Source: Glandiceps talaboti (Eukaryota; Hemichordata; Enteropneusta; Spengelidae). From it: DNA of 32,500 bases. Numbering within the stretch: position 1 is the stretch's first letter; the number at the start of each line of letters is the position of its first letter. The DNA is taken from the NCBI RefSeq assembly GCF_964340395.1, contig NC_135566.1, positions 18,190,001 to 18,222,500 of the forward strand, in the 5' to 3' direction. The notes below the pieces were generated by a model, which saw only the letters and a program-made list of their open reading frames with translations, was not told where the DNA came from and searched no databases. Positions 28,926-32,500 of the stretch are shown one piece after another. The position numbers and the translations under genes are program-made.

Positions 28926-30035
28926 CTGTCCTTTTTACATTAGTAAGTAACATATCTAGTATGTATTTTGTGTTCAGAACTTCAGTATTAACAATAAAGG
29001 AGTCTTCTCATTGCAATTCCAAGACATGAAATATGTAGGTAACTTGGGAAACTGATTCTAAGACATGTGGTGTATGTTATTTGGATTGTGTATGCTGTGA
29101 TGACATTCTTAGATATTAGATTTAATAATCAAGAAATCTTTGTTATGAAACCATCATTTGTAAATTCTAATCTTGGTGCTTTAAGAAATAATAAATGGGG
29201 AAATTAGTTTCACAGTATCATGAATGTGTTATTATAGGCCAGTGTTGTTTGTTTGTTTGTTACATCATTGGTAAAAATGGTACATCATGTGAGAATGTAT
29301 GTATGTTGGGTTGAGTGTGAAATTAATCAGATTTCAACCATTGCAATAGAGGTGTGTCTGAGCGAGTGCCCACCCTCCACGCTGAGAAAAGGTTACAATT
29401 GAATCACCCACGGCACTAACGCTGGTTAAGTACAGTACAGAAATGACGTGTATCATGGCCAGAAACTTGTCTTGGTGTTACTGTCAGAAGAAGATTTCTA
29501 CACACACCACGGCTTTTAAGGGCGACACACAAATCTGGTTGGACATTGAAAGTATCACCAACAGCGCCACTAAATCTAAGATATGATATAGTCGTGTCCC
29601 CACATTATTTAAATTGAGAGGGTAACCAATGGCAAATGCCAGAAGATCCTTTGGGGGTGGGGGGAGGGGGGTAAATAAAAGAAATTTAGACAAATTTACT
29701 TAGCAATTATTTTATATCAATATAGACAGATAAAAACTATACATTCAACCAAGAATATATACATTCACTTATCACTTGAATTATATAGTCTATGATATCC
29801 CTTTCTTTTGTAAAAAGTACAGTACTGTGCATTTTATACAGTGAAATCTCATTAATAATGGCAAAGTAAATGGAGTTACTATAATTACAATTCAGCCAAA
29901 AAATATGGTTAATTTAGGAACTGAGAACTGCATTTATAGTGATCAGTCTGTAGGTTGTGCTACGTAACATTGTTTATAGAACACCTATGTAATACTGGCT
30001 AACACATTGAAATTCCTAGTGGTTGAATAGTGACA
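28926..30035. other. Intergenic DNA, no gene seen
   Basis: No supported coding sequence. A G-rich stretch at 29653-29671 (runs of five or six G split by T and A) could form a quadruplex. Confidence 0.6.
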
Positions 30036-30235
30036 TAAAACACAAACACAACCTCAGACAGGCCCAGAAGACAGACACAGACTCAGGAGGCACAAACAGG
30101 CAAACACATATAAGACAGAGACACAGTCTCAGACAGGCACACAGAAGACTCGACCTTTGACAGGCAGACACACGCACACAAGACATACACATAACCCCAG
30201 GCACACACAAGCACAACATGAGGTGAGCACACAGA
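30036..30235. repeat. Low-complexity CACA/CAGACA-rich region
   Basis: Imperfect repeats of CACAAACA, CAGACACAG and GGCACACA. It opens a spurious minus-strand frame rich in Cys and Leu (30016-30279). Confidence 0.75.
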
Positions 30236-30253
30236 CATAGACAGTACCCTTCA

Positions 30254-30498
30254 CTACACGAAAAGTCTAATTTACCCACCTTTACCCAACCTTTACTCTA
30301 CCTGTGACCCACCTAACCACCATCTCTGTCCAGGGGTAGTACGAGATGCAGTACCACTTTTGACTGTCTATGGCCCCCAGGGGAGAGATCACCATGGGTA
30401 AATTAAGTCAAAAGGTGGATCTCATCTCATACTCACCACATTTACACATCCTCTGCTCAAGATTTACCTCTGGTGGAAAGACATGACTTTTCGTATAA
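30254..30498. mobile_element. ~240-bp MITE-like element with TIRs and an inner foldback
   Basis: ACACGAAAAGTC near 30256-30267 is complemented by GACTTTTCGTAT at 30485-30496. Inside, CGAGATGCAGTACCACTTTTGAC is complemented by GTCAAAAGGTGGATCTCATCTC (about 30335-30362 and 30408-30433). TA flanks on both sides fit a Tc1/mariner-type insertion, but this is weak. Confidence 0.6.
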
Positions 30499-31700
30499 TG
30501 CTTGGTTGTAGTACAATATCCTATTATTACTATTTGTCTATATAACTAGCTCCTACTAGAATCATAAATTCCATTCTTACACATTATTTTGTAAGAAACT
30601 ATGCAATATATACCTTTACAAACATAAAAATTCACATAAAACTTTCTAAAGATAAACCTTTCTGAATACTTTGAAAGGCTAAAAATGCTTCTCATCAATC
30701 TCCCAAATTATTGTAAAAAAATTGTCCTGTTTCAAAGTACAAGTACTTGATATGTGTTCTAAACTAAAGAACCTTTACAGTACCATACATGTACAGGTCT
30801 ATAATATTACCTTGGTAATTGAGCCTTCGGTTTTCTAAGATAAATACAAACTAAAACTTTTGTCACAACATGTTGATACAACAGTGATATAAGCTATTGA
30901 ATTGACGTTGGTTTAATTATAGTCTCAGTAGGGAGGCGTTTCTGAAAACTAGTTGATTTGGGGTACATGATCTTGAAGTGCTGTTTTGGGACTTCCAATG
31001 TTTACACTATCTTGATCACAGGGTCATTAGAATCAAGCAACAGAGGAACCACTGTCACTGGTACCCCATTGAAGAACAATAGATTTAGTTTGTGTCTATC
31101 TTAGTAAACCAAAGGCTGGATTACCAGTGTTGTATATACAAGATTTTCAGGAAAAAGTAATTCGGTAAGCCCCATCCCTCCAAAAACACTGTGCACATTG
31201 CATAACCATACTCAGAGTGAGCAGAGACTTGACACTGACCTTAAACTCAGCTTGTACACTTAAAATTAATGTTAATTTCATAAATTAAAATCTCTGATGA
31301 CATATTATGCATTCATAGTCTACATAGTGTGATTCATATTTGTTAGCCATCTGGGTCAAAAGGTGAGCCTGGAAAACTTTCAATCAGTTTTTGACCTTTT
31401 TCTGCAGCATGGAGAACAATCAAAAAGACTGAAGCTTGACTTGTAAGATGATTAACAGCCCTCTATGCTGGGTTGAAATTTTAAAATAACTTTCTATGTC
31501 AGCTCTTTTACAAATATTTGTCTGTATACCTCTGTGAAAATGAAGAACTAACGACAGTACAAATAAAACTACTGAAAATTTTAATTCAAGCTCAATTTTT
31601 TTAAATTCAAGCTCAATATATACATAAAGGTAACTTTAATGACAACTTTACTGATAGATGTATATGGTGCAAGAGTTGATACGCTCTCTGACATTTAAAT
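30499..31700. other. Intergenic DNA, no gene seen
   Basis: AT-rich unique-looking sequence. Only a short direct repeat (AATTCAAGCTCAAT, twice near 31580-31620) stands out. Confidence 0.6.
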
Positions 31701-31786
31701 ATTCATTTTGTTTCCATTTCATTCAAATGTGGACGTAGAAAGCAATCAAATTCTATAAATTTACCAATAATCAAATTATGACCACA

Positions 31787-31792
31787 TTTATT
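31787..31792 (-). terminator. Candidate polyadenylation signal of the minus-strand gene
   Basis: TTTATT on the plus strand reads AATAAA on the minus strand, 278 bases after the stop codon at 32070-32072. Confidence 0.45.
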
Positions 31793-32069
31793 TTGTTTAT
31801 CAGTTTTACTACTAGAATCAAATATTAACGAATGATGTTCCTTAAAAATTATAAGAGTTGGTGTGTATCTGTAATTATATGTAAATTTGATGCAGCCATT
31901 CATGATCAGTGAAGTGTGTTTCCTCAATGTCCTAATAAGGGCGTCCTTGTGTATATGTACATTTCTCCCAAAATGGCTGCAACGTGAGTAACTGGGAAAA
32001 CGATGCATGGAATACATAGAAAACAAAGTAACGACTACGTGGAAAATGACGTATGCGATAATAATGTAT

Positions 32070-32276
32070 TCACATTTCGGCATATGTTGACGCTCGGTCG
32101 GTTTCGTCGTCGTCATCCATTGCCCACGCCAGACAAGCTTGTTGTGCAGCACGGATTATACTATCGTAGGCTTCATCTCGATTCATCATAGCACCAAATA
32201 AATAAGGTTTATCAATTCCAGTTACGTGAACATCTATGGCCATTCCACCGCCTGGCAAGAATCCATATGGCTTGGC
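32070..32276 (-). CDS. Last exon of a probable GRAM-domain protein, partial gene
   Basis: On the minus strand, a 3' splice site (TTGTTACATTCAG) precedes a phase-0 exon of 68 codons plus TGA. It begins AKPYGFLPGGGMAIDV and continues with KPYLFGAMMNRDEAYDSIIRAA. This fits the second half of a GRAM domain (a PH-like lipid-binding fold): FLP...I, then hydrophobic-F with 'RDEAY.lI'. It ends in an acidic tail (AMDDDDETD) and STYAEM. The frame also runs back to an ATG at 32294, but that is in the intron. A longer antisense frame (31703-32152) overlaps in another register and has no such pattern. The rest of the gene lies beyond the window, so only its C-terminus is visible. Domain assignment is from pattern memory. 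Confidence 0.65.
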   Translation of the reverse strand, partial: AKPYGFLPGGGMAIDVHVTGIDKPYLFGAMMNRDEAYDSIIRAAQQACLAWAMDDDDETDRASTYAEM

Positions 32277-32500
32277 CTGAATGTAACAAATCAAAGTGAA
32301 TTAACTTTATGTACCAGTATATCATACCAGGTTTAAGTCTCAGATGGAGTTTTTTACTGTGCTTTATTTTCAATAATTTATTGTCACGATATTGTCACAA
32401 TTTATTTACATATTGTCTTCATTTCACCATGGGTGTAGTCTAGATGCTACATGTGGTATTAAATCATCTCTTCACTCCGTCTAGCTCAATGAGTAATCAT
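32277..32500 (-). other. Intron (or part of one) of the minus-strand gene
   Basis: AT-rich sequence following the acceptor; no further coding exon is recognisable before the window edge. Confidence 0.5.

Noticed and set aside
31703-32152. 149-aa minus-strand open frame
   Set aside because: It overlaps the recognised terminal exon in another register, has AT-driven composition and no domain pattern. It most likely reflects 3' UTR sequence.

Overview
This is a stretch of an animal nuclear genome. The protein-coding signal is split by GT-AG introns, GC content is low, and introns and intergenic DNA are full of simple-sequence repeats, minisatellites, short inverted-repeat (MITE-like) elements and a tRNA-derived SINE. 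Gene content and repeat style fit a non-vertebrate metazoan, and I would guess a lophotrochozoan such as a mollusc or annelid. No single feature fixes the species.

Layout: (1) 1-2320 is upstream DNA with (ACAT)n and (TC)n microsatellites and a possible non-coding first exon. (2) 2321-6927, plus strand, is a three-exon gene for a DUF229 (alkaline-phosphatase/sulfatase-like) type II membrane glycoprotein of 940 aa. The long open frame of its first exon runs past the splice donor, so the true C-terminus lies in two further exons. (3) 7314-11082 is intergenic: about four tandem copies of a ~250-bp unit, a striking GTGTT/GCGTT/GTGTC/GTGAT pentamer mosaic, a (TTTTG)n tract, then ordinary AT-rich sequence leading into a promoter. 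(4) 11083-27350, plus strand, is a complete 13-exon glucose-6-phosphate dehydrogenase gene (506 aa). Its exon lengths match the human gene exon for exon, except that the counterpart of human exon 10 is split into a 30-nt microexon and a 206-nt exon. Its introns carry most of the unusual DNA: a 57-bp minisatellite in intron 5, a ~24-bp higher-order array in intron 6 that shares a 19-nt core with it, a 91-bp tRNA-like tandem repeat in intron 7, inverted-repeat elements in introns 7, 8, 11 and 12, and a SINE in intron 4. (5) 27351-32069 is intergenic, with a 42-bp array rich in CCAAT and CACATG motifs and a small TIR element. (6) 32070-32276, minus strand, is the last coding exon of a gene that continues off the window and looks like the end of a GRAM domain.

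The two complete genes have no evident functional link: one encodes a probable secretory-pathway ectoenzyme-like protein, the other the entry enzyme of the pentose phosphate pathway. The minus-strand gene converges on G6PD tail to tail. I see no rRNA gene, intact tRNA, CRISPR array or intact transposase gene. The least ordinary biology is the repeat architecture around G6PD exons 6-7, the split microexon, and the possible nuclear-receptor half-site clusters in and near G6PD.
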